Positions 24,771-33,537 of a stretch of 64,000 bases of DNA are shown here, piece after piece. The stretch spans positions 1,054,001-1,118,000 of the forward strand of contig NC_015684.1 in the NCBI RefSeq assembly GCF_000218565.1, given 5' to 3'. A program made the translations under genes and the position numbers. The notes beneath the pieces are model-generated. The model was not told the DNA's origin. It did no database searches and saw only the letters and a list, made by a program, of their open reading frames with translations. The stretch's first letter is position 1, and the number at the start of each line of letters is the position of its first letter. Source of the DNA: Afipia carboxidovorans OM5 (GTDB taxonomy: Bacteria; Pseudomonadota; Alphaproteobacteria; Rhizobiales; Xanthobacteraceae).

Positions 24771-24957
24771 GGAATGTTGGCCGCGCCGCTGCAAGCCGAC
24801 AAATGCCGCGCTTCCACCCGGCATAATTTTAGTTATCATTTTAATCATCCGATTCAGCATCCGTTAGGTTTGCTTGCGGGTGTTGCACTGCATTAAGCGT
24901 TCTCTTAATGACAAGCCTCGCATGGTGCAGCCGGGTTTCAGGGAACGTGGGACGGCC

Positions 24958-26151
24958 GTGCTCGATTACAATTCTCTTCTGATCGCGCTGAGTTTTTGTA
25001 GCGCCGGGCTCGCCTTCACGTTCTTCGGGAGCTGGCTGGTGTCGCGCACCGACAGCATCCTGATGACATGGGCTGGCGGCGTGTCCTGCCTCGCCATCGC
25101 GCTGATTTTCTACCAGTCGTTTGTCGCGGAATTCTCGCCGGTGATCGGCATCGTCGCCTTTGCGGCGCTGCTGATCGGCCTCGCGCTGTTCATGGGCTCG
25201 GCTTACCAATTCCAGACCGGCAAACTGCCGGCGCGCACCGTTGCCGTCACAGCGGGCGTGTCGATCGCGCTGATGGCCGTCCCGATGCTGCGGGGCTATG
25301 ACGGCATTTCCTATATCGCGCTCAATCTCGGTGCGGCGGCGTTCATGCTGGCGACCGCGTGGGAATACTGGCGCTGGCGCGCCGAAGCGCCGCTCCTCAT
25401 TCTTCTTCTCTCCGCGCTCTATGCGTTGACGGCGTTGTCCTTCGTGCTGTGCGCTGTGGTGCTGCTCCAGCAGGGCGAATGGATGATGCATCGCGCGCCC
25501 TCCGGCTGGGCAGAGAACATCAATCTCGTGATGTCGATCACCAGTATCGGCGGGCTCGGTGCATTGTCGCTGGCGCTCAATCAGGTCCGCATCACCCGCC
25601 ACCATCAGCGCGAAGCCGAGCATGACTCGCTGACGGGTCTCCTCAACCGCCGCGCTCTGTTCGACAAGTCGCAGCGCGTTGCGGCGCCGGTCGCCGTCGT
25701 GGTGTTCGATGTCGATCACTTCAAGGCGGTGAACGACCGGCATGGTCATCAGGTCGGTGACACCGTGCTGCAGACGTTTGCGAGCCTGCTCGCCGCCAAC
25801 ACCCGCGAGGGCGATCTCGCCGCGCGTCTCGGCGGCGAGGAATTCGTCATCGTTCTGTCTGGCACTATGGCTGCTCAGGCGATGCAGGTGGCGGAGCGCG
25901 TGCGCGAAAGCCTCGCCGGGCAGCGCTTCATTTCCTCGTCGGGCGATTTCGGCGTGACGGTCAGCGCCGGCGTCGCCTGCGAGAACGGCGAGGTCGATAT
26001 CATCGCGCTGCTGCGGCGGGCGGATTTTGCGCTTTACGATGCGAAGCACACCGGGCGTAACCGTGTGCTTTTGTCCTCGAGCGAGGCAAGCCTTGCGCCC
26101 TTCGATGCGGCGATGGCGGCCGGCGACAGCATCGTCCGGCTGCGGTCATGA
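24958..26151 (+). CDS. Membrane-bound diguanylate cyclase (GGEEF)
   Basis: A 397-residue enzyme that makes cyclic di-GMP. Residues about 5-210 contain six hydrophobic helices with no clear soluble sensor domain. The C-terminal GGDEF domain (about 225-385) has DSLTGLLNRRA, FDVDHFKAVND and the catalytic motif GGEEF, so it should be active. No RxxD inhibitory site is obvious before the motif. The GTG at 24958 (VLDYNSLLIAL) is chosen because hydrophobic sequence begins there. An in-frame ATG at 24922 and an earlier one at 24874 are alternatives. It is transcribed alone. Confidence 0.9.
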   Translation: MLDYNSLLIALSFCSAGLAFTFFGSWLVSRTDSILMTWAGGVSCLAIALIFYQSFVAEFSPVIGIVAFAALLIGLALFMGSAYQFQTGKLPARTVAVTAGVSIALMAVPMLRGYDGISYIALNLGAAAFMLATAWEYWRWRAEAPLLILLLSALYALTALSFVLCAVVLLQQGEWMMHRAPSGWAENINLVMSITSIGGLGALSLALNQVRITRHHQREAEHDSLTGLLNRRALFDKSQRVAAPVAVVVFDVDHFKAVNDRHGHQVGDTVLQTFASLLAANTREGDLAARLGGEEFVIVLSGTMAAQAMQVAERVRESLAGQRFISSSGDFGVTVSAGVACENGEVDIIALLRRADFALYDAKHTGRNRVLLSSSEASLAPFDAAMAAGDSIVRLRS

Positions 26152-26277
26152 CGCGTGGCAGGATTGCGAGCCTTTGAATCCATGGTTGTGCCGGCCAATA
26201 AATCAGCCTCTGGATGAAGTTTTGCGGCCCTTTTTTGCGATAAATTAAGGTCCCCTTCGCTTCTATAGGAGGCGCCG

Positions 26278-26325
26278 ATGGCCGGGCGAGCTTGGGCGGT
26301 GCCACAGCGGATCGGACGATTTTAA
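26278..26325 (+). CDS. Possible 15-residue leader peptide upstream of the flippase
   Basis: A perfect AGGAGG ribosome site lies 5 nt before ATG, opening MAGRAWAVPQRIGRF and a TAA stop, 61 nt before the flippase start. A TAAATT box (26242-26247) is a possible -10. No codon cluster indicates amino-acid attenuation. It could be a translated leader or chance. Confidence 0.3.
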   Translation: MAGRAWAVPQRIGRF

Positions 26326-26386
26326 CCGGCCTCATTCGAATCATCGGCCTCAATTCATCACACGTCCAGATAACCGGTACCGGATC

Positions 26387-27634
26387 ATGATGCAGTCGCT
26401 TTTGCTTATGGCACTCCGCATCGCCAGTACGGCTGCAAAATTCATTCTCACGATCTATACCGCGCGCTACCTTGGTCTCGCCGATCTCGGCGTCTATGGC
26501 TTGCTCGTCGGCGCGACGACGATGATCCCTGCTGTGCTGGGTCTCGGTACGACCGACTGGGTGTTGCGCCATATCGCCACCATGCCGCGCGATGAGGCCA
26601 TCGCGAGCTCCGCCACCCGCCTTGCATTGCCGATGCTGTTGCACGCCATCGGCCAGCCAATCTTGTGGGCCGTGAACTATGCGCTCGGCGCGCCGGTGCC
26701 GTGGCAGCTCCTGCTGATCGGCGGCGCTATTTTGTTCCTCGAGCACATCGCGTCCGATGCCTGCGACCTTCTGATCGGGCGCGGGTGGGTTTATTTCGCA
26801 AACATCGTGTTCTTCATGCGTGGCGGCCTCTGGCCTCCGGTCGTGATCGCCTGGGGTCTTCTGGATCCGTCAGCCCGCACGCTTCAATGCCTCCTGCTTG
26901 GCTGGCTTTGCTCGTTGATCTTGACGTGGATCGTGCTTGCTGCGCAGCTCTTCTCGCAATCGCGCTGGCGTGCCGTCGGCATTCGCGCATCGTGGATGGC
27001 GGGCGGCGTTCGCGCGTCCGTCCCGTTCTACATCAAGGATCTGACAGGCTCGGTGAGCCTGTATCTTGACCGTTTTTTGCTGTCGGCGTTCCTCGGCCTC
27101 GAACTGACCGGCGTCTACACGCTGTTCTGGTCGGTCGCCAACGTGCTGCACAATCTCGTCGTGTTCAGCGTGGTCCAGCCGAATCTCCGGCGCATGATCG
27201 AGAGCGCCCGGCAGCCGGACGATGCATCGTTTCGTGTTCTCGAACGCAAGCTGCAGAGGGAAGGTGGGATCTGGATTGTCCTTCTCGCGGTTGGCGCCAG
27301 CGTTGCCCTGTTTCTTCTGCTGCCGCTGCTCGATCGTCCCTTGCTTCAGGAAAATTTGTCTGTGTTCTGGATCATCCTTGCAGCAACCGCGTTGCGCGCC
27401 GGCGCCGACAGCTATGGCTTCATGATGCTGGCGCTGCGCAAGGACCGGGCGATTGCGATCGCAAGCGTCGGCGGGGCTATCGCATCGATCATTCTCAATC
27501 TGGCGCTGTTGCCGATGTTGGGCCTTGCAGGCGCAGCGCTGGCTTACCTGCTGACGGCTGGTGGCCTGCTTGTCGTACGCTACGCCATGACCCGGAGCTT
27601 TTGCATGCTCCGGTCATGCGGCTCAACTTTGTGA
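26387..27634 (+). CDS. Polysaccharide flippase (Wzx/MOP-family membrane protein)
   Basis: A 415-residue integral membrane protein with about 12 hydrophobic helices and no soluble domain, in the MOP exporter (oligosaccharide flippase) class. Start region FILTIYTARYLGLADLGVYGLLVGATTMI is typical of Wzx-like proteins. It likely flips a lipid-linked sugar across the inner membrane. A glycosyltransferase gene follows after 12 nt, so the two probably act on the same surface glycan. The ribosome site before the tandem ATG ATG is weak. Confidence 0.82.
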   Translation: MMQSLLLMALRIASTAAKFILTIYTARYLGLADLGVYGLLVGATTMIPAVLGLGTTDWVLRHIATMPRDEAIASSATRLALPMLLHAIGQPILWAVNYALGAPVPWQLLLIGGAILFLEHIASDACDLLIGRGWVYFANIVFFMRGGLWPPVVIAWGLLDPSARTLQCLLLGWLCSLILTWIVLAAQLFSQSRWRAVGIRASWMAGGVRASVPFYIKDLTGSVSLYLDRFLLSAFLGLELTGVYTLFWSVANVLHNLVVFSVVQPNLRRMIESARQPDDASFRVLERKLQREGGIWIVLLAVGASVALFLLLPLLDRPLLQENLSVFWIILAATALRAGADSYGFMMLALRKDRAIAIASVGGAIASIILNLALLPMLGLAGAALAYLLTAGGLLVVRYAMTRSFCMLRSCGSTL

Positions 27635-27646
27635 AAGACTGACGTC

Positions 27647-28663
27647 ATGCGCGTTCTGATCTCGACCGTCGCATTCCCCCCGAGCGTGGGCGGCATGGAA
27701 ACCGCCGCATTGGACATTGCATCGGGTCTTGCGGAACGCGGTCACGATGTCACGGTCGCCGCGACGACACCGAGCAGCGAGCCGGATCGGTACCCATTCA
27801 AGGTTGTTCGCAATCCCGACGCGAAAACCATGTGGAATCTGACACGCGATACGGACGTGGTGTGGCAAAACCACATTTCGCTGCGGCTGGTGTGGCCCGC
27901 GCTTGTGCTGCGCCGTCCGGTGGTCTTCATGCATCACATCTGGCTGGACACCGATCCGGGGTCGGGCACGCAATACGGCAGCCTGAAACGGTACGTCTGC
28001 AAGCTGGGCACCAATGGCTTTGTCAGCACGGCTTTGCGCGATGCCGTCAAGCTCGATGGGCCGATCATTCCCAACTCGTATAACGCGGATATCTTCCGTT
28101 TCAGGGAGGAGATTCGGCCGGATCGCGATGTCGTGTTTCTCGGCCGGCTGACGCGGGTGAAGGGCGTCGACCTTCTGGTCGAGGCGATCGCTCTCGCCGC
28201 AAAGAACGGCACCGTCATCACGGCTTCGATCATCGGTACGGGACCGGAAGAAGCCGCCTTGAAGAGGCAGGCCGAGAATGCGGGCGTGCTGGACCGGATC
28301 GTCTTCACGGGCGCGTTGCGAGGCGAGGCGCTGGCGCAAACGCTGAGCCACCACCGCATCGCCGTGGTGCCGTCGCGATGGGAAGAACCGTTCGGCATCG
28401 TCGCGCTGGAAGCCCTTGCGAGCGGATGTGTTGTTGCTGTCGCGGATAGCGGTGCGTTGCCGGAGGTCATCGGCCCCTGCGGGCCGGTGTTCAAAAAGGG
28501 CGATGCGGCCTCACTCGCGGCAACACTGGAAGACCTTGTCAAACATCCTGACAGTATCGCGCGCTATCGCGCCAACATTCCCGCGCATCTTGAGGGATAC
28601 ACACGCCGGGCGCAGATGGATGCGAGTGAAGCGCTGCTCGACAGCGCGATTTCCGGCTCATAA
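27647..28663 (+). CDS. Glycosyltransferase family 4 (GT-B fold)
   Basis: A 338-residue cytoplasmic retaining glycosyltransferase. The N-terminal lobe has FPPSVGGMET and the second lobe has VVFLGRLTRVKGVDLLVEA (donor site) and the E-x7-E element in EEPFGIVALEA. The donor is probably a nucleotide sugar, and the acceptor is unknown. Close linkage to the flippase suggests a two-gene remnant or satellite of an exopolysaccharide or lipopolysaccharide locus. No polymerase or priming enzyme is in the window. Confidence 0.88.
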   Translation: MRVLISTVAFPPSVGGMETAALDIASGLAERGHDVTVAATTPSSEPDRYPFKVVRNPDAKTMWNLTRDTDVVWQNHISLRLVWPALVLRRPVVFMHHIWLDTDPGSGTQYGSLKRYVCKLGTNGFVSTALRDAVKLDGPIIPNSYNADIFRFREEIRPDRDVVFLGRLTRVKGVDLLVEAIALAAKNGTVITASIIGTGPEEAALKRQAENAGVLDRIVFTGALRGEALAQTLSHHRIAVVPSRWEEPFGIVALEALASGCVVAVADSGALPEVIGPCGPVFKKGDAASLAATLEDLVKHPDSIARYRANIPAHLEGYTRRAQMDASEALLDSAISGS

Positions 28664-28673
28664 GCGAAGCCCA

Positions 28674-29906
28674 CTAGCCCGGATGCGTCCGCGCCAGATG
28701 CAGCGCGGCGGCGAGGCCGCAGGCGACCATGACGGCGGTGAAGGCCGCCACCGCGAGCCAGCCTTCCGCGGCCCAGAACCAGCCGCCGACCCAGCCGGCA
28801 ACGCTGGAGCCTGTGTAATACGCCAGCAGATAAAGCGAGGCGGCGTGGCCCTTGGTGGTCTTCGCCATGCGGCCGACCCAGCCGCTCGCGACCGAGTGCG
28901 AAATAAAGAAGCCGATGGTGACGAGCGAGATGCCGGCGATCACCAGAAGGAGCGGCTGCAGCAGCGTGACGCCGATGCCGGCCAGCATCACGGTAAGGCC
29001 GGTGAGCAGCACCGGCGCACGGCCGATGCGATCAACCATCGCGCCCGCGGTCGAGGATGCGACGATGCCGAACAGATAGACCGTGAAGATCAGGCCAAGT
29101 TGGGTCTGGTTCAGTTCGTAAGGCGCGCCGACAAGGCGGAAGGCAGCGTAGTTGTAGATCGTGATGAAGGCGCCCATCGACAGGCAGCCGATCAGGAACA
29201 GAAACGGCAGGCCGGAATCGCGCAAATGGCGGCCCCATGCCTGCAGATGGAAGCGGGCATCGAAGCCCAACTGGCGCTGGAAGTTGCGCGAGGGCGGCAG
29301 CAGCATGATGAAGGCGAACGTCATCAGAAGGTCGATGACGCCGATGGTGCCGAGCGCCCATCGCCACGACGTATGCTCGGCAATAACGCCGCTCAGCACG
29401 CGGCCCGCCATGCCGCCGAACGCGGTGCCGCTGATATAAAGGCCCATCGTCATTCCGAGGCCTTTGGGGTGGATTTCCTCGGCGAGGTAGGCCATCGCCA
29501 CCGCGGGCACGCCGCCGAGCACGATGCCTTCGAGCGCGCGGATGATCAGCAGCGCGTGCCAGTCCGGCACCACCGCCTGCGCGATGTTGAGGAACGAGGC
29601 GAGGCCCATCGAGACGAACATCAGCTTGCGCCGGCCGAACATTTCCGAGCCCGCGCCCGCGCACAGAATGGCGATGGCAAGGCAGGCCGTCGTCACAGAC
29701 AGAGCGAGCGAACTCGTCGCCGCGCTCACCTGAAAATCGGTGGCGAATTCCGGTAGCAGCGGCTGCACGTCATAGACCAGCGTGAAGGTGACGAAGCCCG
29801 CGAGAAACAGTGCAATCGAAATGCGCCGATAGGTGCCGGTGCCGCGCTCGACCCATATCGGGGCGGCGGGGGCCGGTGCGGCGGGTTTGGGCTGGCGGGT
29901 TTTCAT
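28674..29906 (-). CDS. MFS transporter (YnfM-like)
   Basis: A 410-residue member of the major facilitator superfamily with 12 hydrophobic helices. The cytoplasmic loop motif GSEMFGRRKLMFVSM (loop 2-3) and the helix-5 PAVAMAYLAEEI segment match the arabinose-efflux/YnfM branch. The ATG at 29906 (MKTRQPKP) is preferred to 29999, since the latter adds an unlikely 31-residue basic leader. The substrate is unknown. It converges on the glycosyltransferase, ending 10 nt from it. Confidence 0.88.
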   Translation of the reverse strand: MKTRQPKPAAPAPAAPIWVERGTGTYRRISIALFLAGFVTFTLVYDVQPLLPEFATDFQVSAATSSLALSVTTACLAIAILCAGAGSEMFGRRKLMFVSMGLASFLNIAQAVVPDWHALLIIRALEGIVLGGVPAVAMAYLAEEIHPKGLGMTMGLYISGTAFGGMAGRVLSGVIAEHTSWRWALGTIGVIDLLMTFAFIMLLPPSRNFQRQLGFDARFHLQAWGRHLRDSGLPFLFLIGCLSMGAFITIYNYAAFRLVGAPYELNQTQLGLIFTVYLFGIVASSTAGAMVDRIGRAPVLLTGLTVMLAGIGVTLLQPLLLVIAGISLVTIGFFISHSVASGWVGRMAKTTKGHAASLYLLAYYTGSSVAGWVGGWFWAAEGWLAVAAFTAVMVACGLAAALHLARTHPG

Positions 29907-30151
29907 CGGATGCGAAGCTGAAGCATATCGTACGCAATACAACAATGCGGACGAAAGTTTCCTATGCAACAGGGGAGGGGGCCAACGTTTCTGCCGCATA
30001 GCTTGTCGCGCGCGGGTAGCGTATCGAGAGACGATCTTGCGTTGTCACCAAAGTCTTATGCGGAACGCCGTGCGCCCCATTGAACGGCGGGCGGCACGCG
30101 TGATTTCATCTTGCTTCGCAGGAAGCCTGCGGATCTCTCGATTGGTTGAGC

Positions 30152-31093
30152 ATGCTGTCTGCCCTCGTCGTTGTTTTCCCCGTCTTTGCGCTGATTTTCA
30201 CGGGATGGCTGGTGCGCCGCATTGGCGTGCTCGGCCCGCAATCGACGTCCGAGCTCAACCGCTTCGTGGTCTATCTCGCGCTGCCTGCGCTTTTGTTTGA
30301 CGTGATTGCCCATGCGGGCTGGGCCGATATCTGGAAACCCGGCTTCATCGCGGTGTTCGGACTGAGCAGCCTGCTGATCTACGCGCTCGCCTTCGTGCTG
30401 CGCTATCGCAAGCCGCGGCATCTTGCGGATGCGGCGATCGACGGCCTCAATGCGGGCTATGCCAACACCGGCTTCATGGGATTTCCGCTGCTGCTGATCG
30501 TGCTCGGGCAGGAGGCGATGGCGCCGACCACCATCGCCTGCATCATCACGGTCTGCGTGGTGTTCGCGGTTGCGATCGTGCTGATCGAGATCGGCCTGCA
30601 GCCGGAGGGCAGGGTGCATCTCGTCGCGCTGAAGGTCGGGAATTCGCTGCTGCGTAATCCGCTTCTGGTCGCGCCGGCGCTCGGCGCGCTGATCCCGATC
30701 TCGGGCGTGACGATTCCGGGGCCGATCGACAACTTCATCAAGCTGCTGGCCGCGACCGCCGCGCCTTGCGCGCTGGTGACGCTCGGCCTGTTTCTCGCCG
30801 AGAAGCGCGAGAGTGAAAGTGCCGCGGCCGACACCCGCGCGGCGACGCTGTTCGTGACGCTGAAGCTCCTGCTGCATCCGGTGCTCGCCTGGGTACTGGC
30901 GACGCAGGTGTTCAACCTGTCGCCGTTCTTGACCCAGGCTGCGGTGCTGCTCTCCGCGCTGCCGACCGGCACGGGTCCGTTCATGCTCGCGGAGCTCTAC
31001 AAGCGCGAGGCCGGCATCACCTCGACCACGATTCTGATTTCGACCACGCTGTCGATCATCACGGTGTCGATCTACGTGGCGATTGCGATCTAG
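30152..31093 (+). CDS. AEC-family transporter
   Basis: A 313-residue membrane protein with about ten helices of the auxin efflux carrier (AEC) family, which exports or exchanges organic acids such as malate in bacteria. Family markers include NRFVVYLALPALLFDVIA near the N-terminus, NAGYANTGFMGFPLLLI in the middle and a C-terminal LPTGTGPFMLAELY. An in-frame TTG is at 30146, and I take the ATG at 30152. No ribosome site is evident. It is transcribed alone. Confidence 0.85.
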   Translation: MLSALVVVFPVFALIFTGWLVRRIGVLGPQSTSELNRFVVYLALPALLFDVIAHAGWADIWKPGFIAVFGLSSLLIYALAFVLRYRKPRHLADAAIDGLNAGYANTGFMGFPLLLIVLGQEAMAPTTIACIITVCVVFAVAIVLIEIGLQPEGRVHLVALKVGNSLLRNPLLVAPALGALIPISGVTIPGPIDNFIKLLAATAAPCALVTLGLFLAEKRESESAAADTRAATLFVTLKLLLHPVLAWVLATQVFNLSPFLTQAAVLLSALPTGTGPFMLAELYKREAGITSTTILISTTLSIITVSIYVAIAI

Positions 31094-31117
31094 GGCGGGT
31101 GGATTTACTCGCCAGTT

Positions 31118-31205
31118 GTCATGCCCGCTTTATGCCGGGCATCTACGTCTCTGGAACCTTCGACAGGGGAGGACGTGGATGGCCGGGACAAGCCCGGCCA
31201 TGACA
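31118..31205. repeat. Dispersed palindromic repeat, family B copy 2 (paired units)
   Basis: An inverted unit GTCATGCCCGC..GCCGGGCAT..ACGTC faces a direct unit GACGTGGATGGCCGGG..CCCGGCCATGACA, with 26 nt between. The pair occupies much of the 275-bp gap before the thioesterase gene. Confidence 0.8.
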
Positions 31206-31368
31206 GAAGATGCATTTTTTCGGGCCCGATTGTCGCGCGGGTTGGGCCCGTGATCGGGGCCGGAAGATAACGCGCTGATCTTATAGGTATAATTTTCCTC
31301 GCCGCAGGCCCGCCCTAGACTTTCTTCGTCATTTCAAAAGCCGGTCGGGATGGCTAGTGTGCGCCGCG

Positions 31369-31818
31369 ATGAAAAGCCGGACCCCCACCTCTCGTCCACA
31401 GTCCGCCCCCGATGCGCCCGCCCCAGCAGCCAGCACATCGGGCGACACGCGTCTTCTCGAAATCGTCTTTCCCGAGCACGCCAACCATTACGGCACCCTG
31501 TTTGCCGGCAGCGCCCTGAGCCTGATGGCGAAGGCCGCCTTTGTCGCGGGTGCGCGCCGCGCCGGCCGCAACGTCGTGATGGCGACCGCCGAGAAGGTCG
31601 ACTTTCTCGAACCCGTGAAGGTCGGCGAGCTCATCGAGATCGTGGCGCGCATCACCCGCACCGGAAAAAGCTCGATGACGGTGGGCGTGGAAATCCTGCG
31701 CGAAGATCTCGTGAGCAAGCAGCATCGCGCGGCGATGCGCGGCCAGTTCGAGATGGTTGCCGTCAACGAACAGGGGCGTCCGGTCCGGATCGACCCCGAC
31801 CCATCCCAATCGACGTAA
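31369..31818 (+). CDS. Acyl-CoA thioesterase, hotdog fold (YciA-like)
   Basis: A 149-residue hotdog-fold thioesterase. The core is EIVFPEHANHYGTLFAGSALSLM (N, H and G of the active helix) and a later KVDFLEPVKVGELIEI, as in YciA/acyl-CoA hydrolases. It would hydrolyse acyl-CoA to free acid and CoA. It ends 19 nt before prpD, so it may be cotranscribed with the methylcitrate genes and help manage propionyl-CoA or other acyl-CoA load; that link is inference. ATG at 31369 chosen; an in-frame GTG is at 31357. Confidence 0.83.
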   Translation: MKSRTPTSRPQSAPDAPAPAASTSGDTRLLEIVFPEHANHYGTLFAGSALSLMAKAAFVAGARRAGRNVVMATAEKVDFLEPVKVGELIEIVARITRTGKSSMTVGVEILREDLVSKQHRAAMRGQFEMVAVNEQGRPVRIDPDPSQST

Positions 31819-31837
31819 AGCCAAGGAAGCCCGACCC

Positions 31838-33355
31838 GTGAAGAACCACACCGTCCGCACCTACAAATCCGCCGAACACCTCCAGCGTGCCGACCAGTTG
31901 GCCTGGAAGATTGCCGAAGTGGCTGCCGATCCGGTCGCGGTCGAGCCCGCGGTCGCGGAGATGATCGGCAACCGCATCATCGACAATGCCTCCGTTGCCG
32001 CCGCCTCACTGGCACGGCGGCCGGTGGTGAGCGCGCGGGCGCAGGCGGAGGCGCATCCGTTTGCACCTGGCGCCACGATCTTCGGCCTTGCGGCCGACAA
32101 ACGCGTCTCGCCGGAATGGGCGGCGTGGGCGAACGGCGTCGCGGTGCGCGAACTCGATTTCCACGACACGTTTCTGGCCGCCGACTACTCGCATCCCGGC
32201 GATAACATTCCGCCGATCCTCGCGGTCGCGCAGCACACCAATCTGTCCGGCGCCGATCTCGTGCGTGGCCTTGCCACCGGCTACGAGATTCAGGTCAACC
32301 TCGTGAAGGGCATCTGCCTGCACGAGCACAAGATCGACCACATCGCCCATCTCGGCCCGTCGGCCGCGGCCGGTATCGGCACGCTGTTGAAGCTGCCGAC
32401 CGAGACGATCTATCAGGCGGTGCAGCAGGCGCTGCATGTCACCACCACCACGCGGCAGTCGCGCAAGGGTGAGATTTCGAGTTGGAAGGCCTATGCCCCG
32501 GCGTTCGCAGGCAAGATGGCGATCGAGGCGGTGGACCGCGTAATGCGCGGCGAGGGTGCGCCGTCGCCGGCCTATGAGGGCGAGGATGGTTTCATCGCCT
32601 GGCTCCTGTCCGGCCCCAAGGCCGAATATGTCGTGCCGCTGCCGGAAAAGGGCGAGGCCAAGCGCGCCATTCTCGAGACCTACACCAAGGAGCACTCCGC
32701 CGAATACCAGAGCCAGGCGCTGATCGACCTCGCGCGTCGCCTGGGTCCGAAGATCGGCGATCTCTCAAAGGTGAAGAGCATCGTCATTCATACCAGCCAC
32801 CACACTCATTATGTGATCGGCACCGGCGCCAACGATCCGCAGAAGATGGACCCGAACGCGAGCCGCGAAACGCTCGACCATTCGATCATGTACATCTTCG
32901 CCGTGGCTCTCGAGGACGGCGGCTGGCACCACGAGCGCTCCTATGCGCCCGAGCGTGCGCAGCGCAAGGACACGGTGGCGTTGTGGCACAAGATCTCGAC
33001 CGTCGAGGACAAGGAGTGGACCCGCCGCTATCACAGCCAGGACCCGAAGGAAAAGGCGTTCGGCGGCAAGGTTGTGGTCACGCTCAACGACGGCAAGGTG
33101 ATCGAGGACGAACTCGCGATTGCCGACGCCAACCCGCTCGGCGCGCGGCCGTTCACGCGCCCCGACTACGTCAAGAAATTCCGCACGCTTGCCGAGGGAA
33201 TCGTGCCCACGAAGGAGCAGGATCGCTTCATCGCTGCGGTCGAGGCGCTGACTTCGCTGAAGGCAGGCGAGCTTGCGCAACTGTCGTTCACGGTCGAAGC
33301 GAGCAAGCTCGGCAAGGCTTCGCCGCACGGCATTTTCGACTGGCGCGCGAAGTAA
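31838..33355 (+). CDS. prpD: 2-methylcitrate dehydratase
   Basis: A 505-residue MmgE/PrpD-family enzyme converting 2-methylcitrate to cis-2-methylaconitate in the propionate-degrading methylcitrate cycle. Family features include the long N-terminal helical domain and the segments DHIAHLGPSAAAGIGTLL, TTTRQSRKGEISSWKAYAPA and YAPERAQRKDTVALWHKIST. Start is the GTG at 31838, with CAAGGAAG 6-7 nt upstream. It is followed by prpC and prpB; acnD/prpF-type enzymes are not needed when prpD is present. No prpR or prpE is nearby. Confidence 0.93.
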   Translation: MKNHTVRTYKSAEHLQRADQLAWKIAEVAADPVAVEPAVAEMIGNRIIDNASVAAASLARRPVVSARAQAEAHPFAPGATIFGLAADKRVSPEWAAWANGVAVRELDFHDTFLAADYSHPGDNIPPILAVAQHTNLSGADLVRGLATGYEIQVNLVKGICLHEHKIDHIAHLGPSAAAGIGTLLKLPTETIYQAVQQALHVTTTTRQSRKGEISSWKAYAPAFAGKMAIEAVDRVMRGEGAPSPAYEGEDGFIAWLLSGPKAEYVVPLPEKGEAKRAILETYTKEHSAEYQSQALIDLARRLGPKIGDLSKVKSIVIHTSHHTHYVIGTGANDPQKMDPNASRETLDHSIMYIFAVALEDGGWHHERSYAPERAQRKDTVALWHKISTVEDKEWTRRYHSQDPKEKAFGGKVVVTLNDGKVIEDELAIADANPLGARPFTRPDYVKKFRTLAEGIVPTKEQDRFIAAVEALTSLKAGELAQLSFTVEASKLGKASPHGIFDWRAK

Positions 33356-33377
33356 AAACTCCCGGTATCTGCGTGTT

Positions 33378-33398
33378 CCGGCCGCCAGCGGCGGCCGG
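33378..33398 (+). other. GC hairpin in the prpD-prpC gap
   Basis: Nine-bp arms CCGGCCGCC/GGCGGCCGG with loop AGC, 22 nt after prpD in a 182-nt gap. No T tract follows. It may protect the prpD 3' end or set relative expression of prpD and prpC. Confidence 0.4.
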
Positions 33399-33537
33399 GC
33401 GCAAATGCAGGGGCCGGATGCCTTTATGCGAGTACTCCGGGCCGACTCGGCCTGAAAGAATGGGATCTGAAAGAACAATATGGGCGGACCTGACGCGAAA
33501 GGTTTCGGTTCGCCGGGAAATAAAGGAAGGAAATGTG

